From NCBI GenBank assembly GCA_963789005.1, contig CAWBIZ010000015.1, positions 62,001 through 126,000 of the forward strand: a DNA stretch of 64,000 bases. Direction: 5' to 3'. The translations under genes and the position numbers were made by a program. The notes beneath the pieces are model-generated. The model saw only the letters and a program-made list of their open reading frames with translations. It searched no databases and had not been told where the DNA came from. Every line of letters begins with the position of its first letter. Position 1 is the first letter of the stretch. Positions 10,301 through 16,964 of this stretch are shown here, piece by piece. This DNA comes from DASSUW01 sp963789005 (GTDB lineage: Bacteria; Actinomycetota; Thermoleophilia; Solirubrobacterales; Solirubrobacteraceae).

Positions 10301-12402
10301 GGACGGAGGTCGCCGGCACGCCGACCGGACCGGCTACCGACCCGCAGATCGCCGCCGGCAGCGGGACGGTGTTCTGGCTGCGTCTGACCAAGACGGGCAA
10401 CTCCTACAAGGGCGAGTACTCCCGTGACGGCCAGACCTGGTTGGACGGCGGCACCGTGACCAACGCGATGACGACGCCCTCGTTCGGGCTCTTCACGCTC
10501 GGCGTCAACAGCGGCGGCGGCAACGTCGCGTTCGACTACTTCGAGGTCGACGGCGCCCGCGGCTGCGAGGAGCCCCCGCCGGCGAACCGCCGGCCGGTGA
10601 TCGACTCCGCGCAGGCGAGCCCGACCGTGGGCTACGCCCCGCTCGCGGTCAACTTCACGGCCGCGGCGTCCGACCCCGACGAGGGGGACGAGGTCACCTA
10701 CAGCTGGGACTTCGGCGACGGCTCGCCGGCGTCGACGCAGCAGAACCCTTCGCACACCTACACGGCGCCCGGCGAGTACGACGCGGTGCTCACGGTGTCC
10801 GACGGCGAGCTGACGGCGACCCGCACGGTGCGGGTCCAGGTCCTCGACAATGCCGACCCGGAGGCGCGCTTCCGGGTGCTGGTGTTCTCGGAGACGACCG
10901 GGTTCCGGCACGACTCGATCGACGAGGGGCACGCGGCGATCGAGGCGCTCGGCGACGAGCACGGCTTCCAGGTCGACCACACGGAGGACTCGACGGCCTT
11001 CCGTGACACGATCCTGAGCAACTACGACACGGTCGTCTTCCTGTCGACGACGGGTGACCCGCTGAACGACACGCAGCAGCGCGCGTTCGAGCGCTACATC
11101 CAGGCGGGTGGCGGCTACACCGGCATCCACGCCGCGGCCGACACCGAGTACGACTGGAACTGGTACGGCAAGCTGGTGGGCGGCTACTTCCTCAGCCACC
11201 CGCAGAACCAGACGGCGACGGTGCGCGTCGAGGACCGGACGGACATCTCCACGCGCCATCTGCCGACCGCCTGGCAGCGTCTGGACGAGTGGTACAACTA
11301 CCGCTCGCCCGACTACCAGGATCCGAACGTCCCGGACGGCGACTATAGCCCGCGCGCAGGCGGCGTGCACGTGCTCCTCACGCTGGACGAGACCACCTAT
11401 GAGGAGGGCGACGGCAGCGATGCGCTGGCCGACGACCATCCGATCTCGTGGTGCCAGCGCTATGACGGCGGCCGCTCCTGGTACACCGGCATGGGCCACA
11501 CCGCCGAGTCGTTCTCCGAGGCCGACTACCTCGAGCACCTGCTCGGCGGGATCGAGGTCTCCGCCGGTGCGGCGGGCTCGGACGAGTGCGGCGTCCCCGA
11601 GCCCGGCAACGCGGCGCCGACGGTGGTGGCGACGGGCGACCCGCGGTCCGGCCAGGCGCCGCTGACCGTGGCGTTCTCGGCCACCGGCACCGACGCGGAC
11701 GGCGACCCGCTGGCCTACTCGTGGGACTTCGGTGACGGCGCCACCTCGCTGCGCCAGAACCCGGACCACACCTACATGGAGCCGGGCACCTACATGGCGA
11801 CGGTCACCGTCAGGGATCCGGAGGGCGCCACCGGCACCGCCGCGGTCGAGATCATCGTCAACGACCCGCCGGCCAACCGCGCGCCGGCGGTGGAGGCCGC
11901 CGGCGACCCGGTCGCCGGCAAGCCGCCGCTGACCGTGCAGTTCTCCGCGGCCGGTTCCGATCCCGACGGCGACCCGCTCAGCTACGCGTGGGACTTCGGC
12001 GACGGCACACGCTCGTTCCTGCAGAACCCGAGCCACACGTACGCCGCGGCGGGGACGTACACGGCGACGGTGACGGTGACCGACCCGCGCGGCCTCACCG
12101 CCACCGACACGGTGGTGGTGACCGCCGGCAACCGCGCCCCGACCGTCGACCTGACGGCCGCGCCGGCATCCGGCACGGCGCCGCTGAACGTGACGTTCAC
12201 GGCCACCGCGTCGGACCCGGACGGCGACGCGCTGAGGTACCAGTTCGACTTCGGGGCGGGCAAGCCGACGAAGCCGAGCACGTCGCGGACAGCCACGCAC
12301 AGGTACAACAAGGCGGGCATCTACACCGCGACCGTCACCGTCACCGATGCCGACGGCGCCACGGCGACCGACACCGTAGAGGTGACGGTGACGAAGAGAT
12401 AG
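4315..12402 (+). CDS. Giant secreted protein: cupredoxin, ThuA x2, sugar dehydrogenase, PKD, CBM6-like and LamG-like domains
   Basis: 2,695 residues from ATG 4315, preceded by a GGGGAAAG ribosome site and followed by a signal peptide ending near AGPAFGQA. Domains in order (rough residues): cupredoxin 36-118 with type-1 copper ligands H68, C104, H107, M110; ThuA-like 123-362; PQQ-type soluble sugar dehydrogenase beta-propeller 374-815, with a candidate catalytic His at 495 and the MGFRNPFR arginine segment; PKD 817-899; an Ig-like segment; CBM6-like 1013-1155; PKD 1159-1246; four LamG/DUF1349-like repeats 1250-2082; PKD; second ThuA 2186-2426; three PKD domains to the end. A poly-Gly linker separates LamG repeats 1 and 2. 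The likely role is extracellular glycan binding and sugar oxidation with copper electron transfer (inference). No LPXTG or C-terminal membrane anchor is seen. xylA follows after 10 bp. Confidence 0.9.
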   Translation: MRRTPFSLLAVVGALLVGLIIAGPAFGQAPAATIDAVDSPGPAFSPPAVTVKTGEVVRWEFDQATASHTVTSSSPNWTIDEVRSAGGAAVERSFSEPGVYGFLCRFHGGMAGSVTVEDDPLDNVLVFSKTAGFRHDSIPQGIAAIEALGAANGFNVDATEDGAQFTDGNLAQYDAVVFLSTTGNVLTDVQEHAFERYIQSGNGYVGIHAAADTEYEWAWYGDMLGGYFKSHPPGTPTATVTIEDGDEPSTTGLPASWSRTDEWYNYQSPANPPRVNGGGADYSPRASDVHVLATVDEATYDEQDDSAVADDHPISWCSNFDGGRVWYTGMGHTQGSFSEADFRRHILGGLQTVTGAAASDCGPMREKDEPSGSDFEIVTIDDDTESPMEIDIAPDGRVFYVERITGQINVYNPATGGVTTAATIPVSSVQENGLMGIQLAPDFATSNHLYVTYTPITPTNETRVSRLTVGANNTIDPGTEQVIFTWQAQREQCCHSAGSLAFGLDGSLFISVGDNTNPFASDGYAPIDERPGREFWDAQRTAANTNNLNGKLLRIMPVPNATGIPGVGTTYTIPGGNMFAPGTANTRPEIYAMGFRNPFRITVDPKTGHVLLGDYGPDAGATNPNRGPQGSVEFNVVDAPGFYGWPYCVRDNVPYNDYDFATGTSGPKFDCAAPVNNSPNNTGLATLPPAQPAPAWIGYTETDPRHPALGGGGAPTGGPRYGFDANLDSDTKFPAFYDGTWFNGEWNNGWIKAFELTGDAISQVSFAPWMDTFKRPHEIEFGPDGSLYLVDWGTGFGGNNIDSGIYRIDYVVGARRPVARATATPDSGPTPLDVQFSSAGSNDPDGTAITYNWNFGDGTTSTEADPQHRYDTAGTYNVVLTVTDEAGQTGSDTVQVVAGNTRPTVELVIPEDGQFADFGETVPYEIRVTDPEDGTVDCNRVTLNVQLGHDDHAHGLVEQTGCSGTFRTEADGGHGANANVFLSLVATYTDGGSGGAGALTGRDEAVLQPKTKQAEYYERTGRTAGSTASGDPGVQRETTSDTGGGESIAFIENGDYVSYTPVNLKDIRELRFRVASGGDGGNIEVRLDSPTGQLIATSPTIANTGGWQNWTTISTPLTSAPAGTHELFLVFTHPTSTGGLFNVNWFRAVGKGAAVSEAPEVSATATPNAGAAPLAVSFDGTATDADSQNLTYRWDFGVGGTTDDTSTEQDPTYTYQQAGTYTARFTATDPQGASSTTTVQVTVSRADQCPQDNLRSDEFEGSALNEDRWTVLRPDAENPFNVAGGQLNLPIGNGSMYGPGTSAENLIVQELPSGAWEVTAKVAVDELNQNYQQAGLRVWSNDDNWASVHMISAGGNRDFEFIFEDNGNPRNDGADKLGGIPAASPLEYYVRLVSDGTTLQAFYSFDGDTFLRVGRDAPMSAFSEAPAQIGPAALSDQAPNQPMSHFDWIRFVPDEPSGGGGGGGGTTVTDGFEGTSLGSAWEVVRQDQQLTVSGGTLNIPAQTGDLYGGRNDARNIVLRSAPTGPWQATAKMRFNGSAQYHQAGMIVYGDDSNFTKLGRIAHTAEGAEKFEFIYENAGTPRNDAADSEQTNLPADFPDDFYVRIVSDGTNITGSYSRDGSAWTPVGRPAPLPANARLGMFAFSNDGTGNPVAAFDSFTLTTGDGGTPAGPSRDDQFEGSSLDKTRWNAIVREDATAYSVSGGALTITTQPGDIYSTPNSDPKNFILQSADHAGTDWVIETKIDSRVTGGYAQGGLIAYGDDDNYVKLDPISDDGQTRINRIELRSETAGAPVGPATDPQVAEGSGTIFWLRLTKTGSSYKGEYSRDGTTWQDAGTVTNAMASPDFGVFAFGPIAAGQGDTVAFDYFLLDGQDAGGPCECASTGDEFNGTSLDTAKFNHIVRDDATAYNVSGSALNVTTKNGDIYSTGNTPTSGPFFLQTADHAGADWVIETKLDASTISGGYEQAGLLAYKDDDNYVKWDVISDDGQTALNRLELRTEVAGTPTGPATDPQIAAGSGTVFWLRLTKTGNSYKGEYSRDGQTWLDGGTVTNAMTTPSFGLFTLGVNSGGGNVAFDYFEVDGARGCEEPPPANRRPVIDSAQASPTVGYAPLAVNFTAAASDPDEGDEVTYSWDFGDGSPASTQQNPSHTYTAPGEYDAVLTVSDGELTATRTVRVQVLDNADPEARFRVLVFSETTGFRHDSIDEGHAAIEALGDEHGFQVDHTEDSTAFRDTILSNYDTVVFLSTTGDPLNDTQQRAFERYIQAGGGYTGIHAAADTEYDWNWYGKLVGGYFLSHPQNQTATVRVEDRTDISTRHLPTAWQRLDEWYNYRSPDYQDPNVPDGDYSPRAGGVHVLLTLDETTYEEGDGSDALADDHPISWCQRYDGGRSWYTGMGHTAESFSEADYLEHLLGGIEVSAGAAGSDECGVPEPGNAAPTVVATGDPRSGQAPLTVAFSATGTDADGDPLAYSWDFGDGATSLRQNPDHTYMEPGTYMATVTVRDPEGATGTAAVEIIVNDPPANRAPAVEAAGDPVAGKPPLTVQFSAAGSDPDGDPLSYAWDFGDGTRSFLQNPSHTYAAAGTYTATVTVTDPRGLTATDTVVVTAGNRAPTVDLTAAPASGTAPLNVTFTATASDPDGDALRYQFDFGAGKPTKPSTSRTATHRYNKAGIYTATVTVTDADGATATDTVEVTVTKR

Positions 12403-12412
12403 CGTCACATCC

Positions 12413-13546
12413 ATGGAACCTCGATTCACGTTCGGTCTCTGGACTGTCGGCAACCCTGGACGCGATCCGTTCGGCGGCCCCACGCGCGATCCGGTCGACC
12501 CCGTCGATTCGGTCAGGCGGCTGGCCGAGCGCGGTGCGTGGGGCGTGAGCCTGCACGACGACGACCTCGTGCCGCCCGGGTCGAGCGCAGCCGAGCGGGA
12601 CCGGATCGTGGCGCGGTTCAAGGCCGCGCTCGAGGAGACCGGGATGGGCGTCGGGATGGCGACCACCAACCTCTTCGGGCACCCCGCCTTCAAGGACGGC
12701 GCGTTCGTCTCCAACGACCGCCGCGTCCGCCGGGCGGCGATCGGCAAGGCGATGCGCTCGATCGACATGGGCGCGGAGCTGGGAGGCGAGGTCTACGTCT
12801 TCTGGGGCGGCCGCGAGGGGACGGAGGCGGCGATCGCCAAGGACCCGCGCGACGCGCTCGAGCGCTACCGCGAGGCGGTCAACGTGCTCGTGGAGTACTC
12901 GGAGGCCCAGGGCTATGGCTTCAAGTTCGCGCTCGAGCCCAAGCCCAACGAGCCGCGCGGCGACATCTTCCTGCCGACCGTCGGCCACGCGCTGCACTTC
13001 ATCTCGACGCTCGACCGGCCCGAGCTGGTCGGCGTCAACCCCGAGGTCGCCCACGAGACGATGGCCGGGCTGTCCTTCCACCACGGCGTCGGGCAGGCGC
13101 TGTGGGCCGGCAAGCTGTTCCACATCGACCTCAACGGGCAGGACGTCGGGCGCTACGACCAGGACTTCCGCTTCGGCGCAGAGGACCTCAAGGAGGCGTT
13201 CCTGCTCGTGCGCCTGCTCGAGCGGGCGGGCTACGCCGGGCCGCTGCACTTCGACGCGCACGCGTTCCGCAACGAGGACGCCGCGGGGGTGTGGGACTTC
13301 GCCGACGGCTGCATGCGCACGTACGGTGCGCTCGCCGACGCCGCGCAGCGGTTCGACGCGCTGCCGGAGGTCCAGGAGGCGCTCGAGGCCGCGTCGGTGG
13401 CCGAGCTGGCGGTGCCCTCGGTCGACGGCGACGCGCCGGACGTGCTGAAGGCGGAGGTCGACGCGCTCGACGAGCTCGCCCGCCGCGGCTACTACAACGA
13501 GCGGCTCGACCAGCTCGTGGTCGACGTCCTCCTGGGGCTCCGTTAG
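12413..13546 (+). CDS. xylA: Xylose isomerase
   Basis: 377 residues, matching the compact actinobacterial (class I) enzyme. It interconverts D-xylose and D-xylulose (also glucose and fructose) in the cytoplasm with two divalent metals. Visible motifs include WGVSLHDDDLVP (catalytic His region), VYVFWGGREG, the metal-ligand segment FALEPKPNEPRGD, VGVNPEVAHE and LFHIDLNGQ. It starts 10 bp after the giant sugar-oxidising protein, but a TAGCGT hexamer 7 bp before the ATG suggests its own leaderless promoter. The stop overlaps the convergent RsbW-like gene in TTAG. Transketolase and transaldolase genes further along fit a pentose-use theme. Confidence 0.96.
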   Translation: MEPRFTFGLWTVGNPGRDPFGGPTRDPVDPVDSVRRLAERGAWGVSLHDDDLVPPGSSAAERDRIVARFKAALEETGMGVGMATTNLFGHPAFKDGAFVSNDRRVRRAAIGKAMRSIDMGAELGGEVYVFWGGREGTEAAIAKDPRDALERYREAVNVLVEYSEAQGYGFKFALEPKPNEPRGDIFLPTVGHALHFISTLDRPELVGVNPEVAHETMAGLSFHHGVGQALWAGKLFHIDLNGQDVGRYDQDFRFGAEDLKEAFLLVRLLERAGYAGPLHFDAHAFRNEDAAGVWDFADGCMRTYGALADAAQRFDALPEVQEALEAASVAELAVPSVDGDAPDVLKAEVDALDELARRGYYNERLDQLVVDVLLGLR

Positions 13547-13932
13547 GCCGCGGCGGCCTCGCGGTCGAACTCGAACCACACGAGCGTCGTCTCGTCGGAG
13601 TCGACGCCCCAGCGGTCCGCGAGCTCGGCCACCAGGTACAGGCCCCAGCCGGACGGGCGCGTGGGATCGGGCGACGGCGCGGAGGGCACGAACCCGCCGC
13701 CCGGGTCGTGCACCTCGACCCGCAGCGTTCCCCGCGAGAGCTCGACGACGAGCTCGATCGCGTCGCCGGCCGCGAGGTTCGCGTGCCGCACGGCGTTGGT
13801 GACGACCTCCGAGACGAGCAGCCGCACGTCGCGCAGCCGCGCGTCCGGCACCGCGTCGCTCAGGCCGTCGAGCGCATGGCGGGCCACGGACGCCGCCTCG
13901 GGGCTGGCCGGAAGCCTGCGCTCGACCCTCAT
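13543..13932 (-). CDS. RsbW-like anti-sigma/serine-kinase ATPase (HATPase_c_2)
   Basis: 129 residues. The Bergerat-fold N-box LLVSEVVTNAVRHA, the G1 box VHDPGGGF and the glycine-rich GWGLYLVAELADRWGV are intact, so ATP binding is likely. It starts with ATGA overlap directly behind the STAS gene, the standard pairing in a partner-switching module: the ATPase phosphorylates the STAS antagonist and/or sequesters a sigma factor. No sigma factor is adjacent, so the target is unknown. The stop overlaps xylA by 4 bp. Confidence 0.85.
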   Translation of the reverse strand: MRVERRLPASPEAASVARHALDGLSDAVPDARLRDVRLLVSEVVTNAVRHANLAAGDAIELVVELSRGTLRVEVHDPGGGFVPSAPSPDPTRPSGWGLYLVAELADRWGVDSDETTLVWFEFDREAAAA

Positions 13933-14264
13933 GCGAGCTCCTCCGGGCTCTCGACGAAGTCCAGCCGGTCGCTCATCCGCGTGATCTCGAACACGCGGTG
14001 CACCGTCTCGTCGCCGCGCACGATCGCGAACCGCCGCCCGGCGTCGCGCGCCTGCATGTCCGCGAGCACGACGAGCCGGAGCCCGCTCGAGTCCATGAAC
14101 GCCAGGCCGCGCAGGTCGAGCACGACGCCGCCGAGGTCGCCGTCCTCGGACAGGCGGTCGAGCTCGGCCTGCAGGATGGCGGCGCCCGAGAGGTCGAGCT
14201 CCCCGGTGGGGGCGATCACGACGACCGACCCGTTGTGCGTGGTTTCGAACTCCAGGTTGGCCAT
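13929..14264 (-). CDS. STAS-domain anti-sigma factor antagonist
   Basis: 111 residues covering a complete STAS domain: beta-1/2 with GSVVVIAPTGELDL, then the phospho-acceptor segment LAFMDSSGLRLVV (DSSG motif, target serine), and a C-terminal FEITRMSDRLDF helix region. It would bind the RsbW-like ATPase encoded by the next gene when dephosphorylated; dephosphorylation could come from a SpoIIE-type phosphatase such as the one at 22.9-25.3 kb (inference). A TAGGCT hexamer lies 10 bp before the ATG. Confidence 0.88.
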   Translation of the reverse strand: MANLEFETTHNGSVVVIAPTGELDLSGAAILQAELDRLSEDGDLGGVVLDLRGLAFMDSSGLRLVVLADMQARDAGRRFAIVRGDETVHRVFEITRMSDRLDFVESPEELA

Positions 14265-14305
14265 CGGCGCCAGAAGCCTAAACCTCGCGCCCGCGGGAAG
14301 ACTTC

Positions 14306-15373
14306 ATGGTCGTGGCCCGCCTTCGCCGATCCGACTGCTCCGGCCCCGGGATCAGCCGCCGCCGTCGCGGCAAGGGATTCGAGTACCTCGACGACGAAGG
14401 GAACCGGATCACGGACCCCGAGGACGTCGCCCGGATCCGGGAGCTCGGCATCCCGCCCGCCTGGGAGACCGTCTGGATCTGCTCCTCGCCGCGCGGCCAC
14501 CTGCAGGCCACGGGGACGGACGCCGCGGGCCGCAAGCAGTACCTCTACCACGAGCAATGGCGGGCGCGGCGCGACGCCGAGAAGTTCGACGACATGGCCG
14601 AGTTCGCCCGCGCGCTGCCCGATCTGCGCGACAGCGTGGGCAAGGACCTCGAGGAGGGCGACGAGCCCACGCGGGCGCGGGTGCTGGCCCTCGCCGTGCG
14701 ACTGCTCGACCGCGGCTTCTTCCGGATCGGCTCGGAGGAGTACACCGTCCAGAACGAGAGCTACGGCCTGGCCACGATGCGCAAGCAGCACGTGACCGTG
14801 GGGAGCGACGGCGAGATGGTCTTCGACTACCCGGCCAAAAGCGGCGTCCGGCGCGTGCAGGCGGTCGTCGACCCGGTCGCGGCGGAGCTCGTCGCTCGCC
14901 TGCGCCGGCGCCGCGGCGGAGGCGACGAGCTGCTGGCGTACCGGGACGGCCGGCGCTGGCGCGACGTGCGCTCGGAGGACATCAACGCCTACCTCAAGCA
15001 GGCGACCGGCGGGGACTTCTCGGCCAAGGACTTCCGCACCTGGAACGCCACCCTGCTGGCCGCCGTCGCGCTCGCGGTGTCGGGCGAGGTGGCGGGCTCC
15101 AAGACCGGCCGCAAGCGCGCGATCACGCGCGCCGTCAAGGAGGTCTCGGTCTACCTCGGCAACACGCCCGCCGTCTGCCGCGCGTCGTACATCGACCCGC
15201 GGGTGTTCGACGCCTACCAGGGCGGCCTCGTGATCGCGCGCCCCGTGCTCGAGGAGGCGACGGACGCCGGCCACGGCGAGCTCCCGATCCACCAGCGCGA
15301 GCTGGAGGAGGCCGTGCTCGACCTGATCGACGAGCGCAAGCGCGCGCCGGGGCTCGAGCGGGTCGCCGCGTAG
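14306..15373 (+). CDS. DNA topoisomerase IB (poxvirus/bacterial type)
   Basis: 355 residues. The N-terminal domain begins with GKGFEYLDDEGNRITD and GIPPAWETVWI, as in bacterial type IB enzymes. The catalytic domain contains YTVQNESYGLATMRKQHV, FDYPAKSGVRR (catalytic Lys loop), DFRTWNAT (catalytic Arg) and NTPAVCRASYIDP with the nucleophilic Tyr at about residue 295. The enzyme relaxes supercoils through a 3'-phosphotyrosine intermediate without ATP. The ATG start has a GGGAAG site 6 bp upstream. It sits among Ku, LigD-Pol and sigma-regulator genes, a common neighbourhood for accessory DNA-maintenance genes in actinobacteria. Confidence 0.94.
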   Translation: MVVARLRRSDCSGPGISRRRRGKGFEYLDDEGNRITDPEDVARIRELGIPPAWETVWICSSPRGHLQATGTDAAGRKQYLYHEQWRARRDAEKFDDMAEFARALPDLRDSVGKDLEEGDEPTRARVLALAVRLLDRGFFRIGSEEYTVQNESYGLATMRKQHVTVGSDGEMVFDYPAKSGVRRVQAVVDPVAAELVARLRRRRGGGDELLAYRDGRRWRDVRSEDINAYLKQATGGDFSAKDFRTWNATLLAAVALAVSGEVAGSKTGRKRAITRAVKEVSVYLGNTPAVCRASYIDPRVFDAYQGGLVIARPVLEEATDAGHGELPIHQRELEEAVLDLIDERKRAPGLERVAA

Positions 15374-15424
15374 GCTCGTCAGCATCCGGACGGGCTCGCC
15401 GAGTTCGAGGCTACCGTCAGTGCA

Positions 15425-15448
15425 ATGACGGGCACGCTCGTCATGTGA
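15425..15448 (+). other. Possible leaderless 7-codon minigene upstream of the second RsbW-like gene
   Basis: TACCGT (15412-15417) is exactly 7 bp before an ATG at 15425, the same geometry as other leaderless starts in this window. That ATG opens MTGTLVM and then stops at a TGA (15446-15448) that overlaps the GTG start of the next gene in GTGA. It may provide translational coupling by termination-reinitiation, or it may be a remnant of an N-terminus shifted by one base. Confidence 0.3.
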
Positions 15449-15858
15449 GCGATTTCCTCGCCGAGGCTGAGGTCCAGGGCGGGCCCGACGCGGGTGCGCG
15501 GGCACGGCGGCTGGTCGACCGTGAGCTCGCCCAGCGCCTGCCGCCGCAGGCTCTGGCCGACGTCAGCCTGCTGGTCACCGAGCTGGTCGCCAACGGCGTC
15601 TGGCACGGCGGCGCCCACGAGGGGATGACGCTGCGCGTCCGCGTGTCGGGCGACGAGGCCGCCGTGCGGATCGAGGTCGAGAACCCCGCCGGTTCCGCCG
15701 GCGACCCCGCCCAGCGGCCGCCGGACCTCGACGGCGGCGGCGGGCTCGGCCTGCACATCGTCGAGCGCGTAGCGTCGCGCTGGGGCGTGCGGCGCTCGCC
15801 CCGCGTCGCGGTCTGGTTCGAGCTCGACCGCAACCGCGGCCGGTCGGCCCTCCTCTAG
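15445..15858 (+). CDS. RsbW-like ATPase-fold regulator with altered G1 box
   Basis: 137 residues from GTG 15445. It has the N-box LLVTELVANGVWHGG and the final GLGLHIVERVASRWGV segment of the HATPase_c_2 anti-sigma family. The G1 box, normally Asp-x-Gly-x-Gly, reads VENPAGS, with Asn in place of the adenine-contacting Asp, so nucleotide affinity may be reduced or the protein may bind partners without kinase activity (inference). No STAS or sigma gene is adjacent. Expression seems to depend on the TACCGT/minigene arrangement just upstream. Confidence 0.75.
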   Translation: MSDFLAEAEVQGGPDAGARARRLVDRELAQRLPPQALADVSLLVTELVANGVWHGGAHEGMTLRVRVSGDEAAVRIEVENPAGSAGDPAQRPPDLDGGGGLGLHIVERVASRWGVRRSPRVAVWFELDRNRGRSALL

Positions 15859-15868
15859 CCTGACGGCG

Positions 15869-16780
15869 GTGCCCGCCGCCAAGCGCGTGGAGATCGAGAT
15901 CGAGGGCCGCCGGCTGTCGCTCTCCAACCTCGAGAAGCCGATGTACCCTGCCGCCGGCTTCAGCAAGGGCCACGTGATCGAGTACTACACCCGCGTGGCG
16001 CCCGCACTGCTGCCACATCTGCGCGGGCGGCCGATCACGCTCAAGCGCTACCCGGACGGCGTCGACGGGCCGCACTTCTACGAGAAGCAGTGCCCGTCGC
16101 ACCGGCCCGACTGGGTGCGCACGGCGCGGGTCGAGAGCAGCCGGGCGCGCGACGGGAGGATCGACTTCTGCGTCGTCGACGACCTCGCGACGCTCGTGTG
16201 GCTGGCCAACCTGGCGGACCTCGAGCTGCACACGTCGCTGGCGCTGGCGGAGGCGTACACGAGCCCGACCGTGCTGGCCTTCGACCTCGATCCGGGGCCG
16301 CCCGCCACGGTCGTGCAGTGCGCGGAGGTGGCGCTCGAGCTGCGGGCGATCTTCGAGCACCTCGGCATGCAGGCGTTCGCCAAGACGTCCGGCTCGAAGG
16401 GCATGCAGGTCTACGTGCCGCTCAACACGCCGACGACCTACGAGACGACGAGCCGCTTCGCCCACGGCCTCGCGCAGCTGCTCGAGCGCCGGCGGCCGGA
16501 GCTCGTGCTGTCGGAGATGACCCGCGCCAAGCGCTCCGGCAAGGTGTTCGTCGACTGGAGCCAGAACTCGCGCCACAAGACGACCGTGTCCGTGTACTCG
16601 CTGCGCGCGCTCGCCGAGCCGACGGTCTCGACCCCGCTGACCTGGCACGAGGTCGAAGGCGCGACTGAGCCGGACGACCTCGTGTTCCGCGCACCGGACG
16701 TGCTCGAGCGCGTCGCTGAGCAGGGGGATCTGTTCGCCGGGGTCGCCGAGCTAGAGCAGCAGCTCCCGGACGCGCTATAA
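15869..16780 (+). CDS. ligD: Stand-alone LigD-type DNA repair polymerase/primase domain
   Basis: 303 residues from GTG. It matches the polymerase (PolDom, archaeo-eukaryotic primase-like) part of LigD only: LSNLEKPMYP near the start, FYEKQCPSHRP, the catalytic metal-binding DLD at residues 139/141 (FDLDPGPP), SGSKGMQVYVPL, and VFVDWSQNSRHKTT. It fills gaps with ribonucleotides or deoxynucleotides during Ku-dependent end joining. Ligase and phosphoesterase domains are absent and must be encoded elsewhere. TAGCCT lies 7 bp before the GTG, suggesting leaderless transcription independent of the upstream gene. Ku is at 3.3 kb. Confidence 0.93.
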   Translation: MPAAKRVEIEIEGRRLSLSNLEKPMYPAAGFSKGHVIEYYTRVAPALLPHLRGRPITLKRYPDGVDGPHFYEKQCPSHRPDWVRTARVESSRARDGRIDFCVVDDLATLVWLANLADLELHTSLALAEAYTSPTVLAFDLDPGPPATVVQCAEVALELRAIFEHLGMQAFAKTSGSKGMQVYVPLNTPTTYETTSRFAHGLAQLLERRRPELVLSEMTRAKRSGKVFVDWSQNSRHKTTVSVYSLRALAEPTVSTPLTWHEVEGATEPDDLVFRAPDVLERVAEQGDLFAGVAELEQQLPDAL

Positions 16781-16787
16781 ACGCGCC

Positions 16788-16964
16788 ATGGACCTCGAAG
16801 AGCGCACCCTCGACGACACGCTCGAGAAGACCTGCTCGGTCTGCGGCGCCCGCCTCACGGGCCAGGAGATCGAGGCCGCCCGCGAGACGGGCGGCCCCTT
16901 TCTGTGCGGCGTCCACGCCCGGGAGGAGCTCCCGGCCGCGGAGCCGCCCGAAGACGCCGCCTAG
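16788..16964 (+). CDS. Small CxxC/CxxH putative zinc-ribbon protein (58 aa)
   Basis: A short gene encoding a 58-residue acidic protein. It carries CSVCG (about residues 16-20) and, about 20 residues on, LCGVH, giving a CxxC...CxxH set suited to one zinc ion. The tail is Glu/Pro/Ala-rich. A near-consensus -10 (TATAAA, 16776-16781) overlaps the ligD stop codon and sits 6 bp before the ATG, so it probably has its own leaderless promoter. Its stop overlaps the convergent transketolase stop in CTAG. Function unknown; the compact arrangement and metal-type motif argue that it is real. Confidence 0.7.
   Translation: MDLEERTLDDTLEKTCSVCGARLTGQEIEAARETGGPFLCGVHAREELPAAEPPEDAA

Noticed and set aside
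7669..12768. 1,699-codon open frame opposite the giant secreted protein
   Set aside because: Low-complexity Arg/Ala/Val/Gly composition typical of antisense frames in high-GC DNA; the plus-strand frame has clear domains, signal peptide and promoter.
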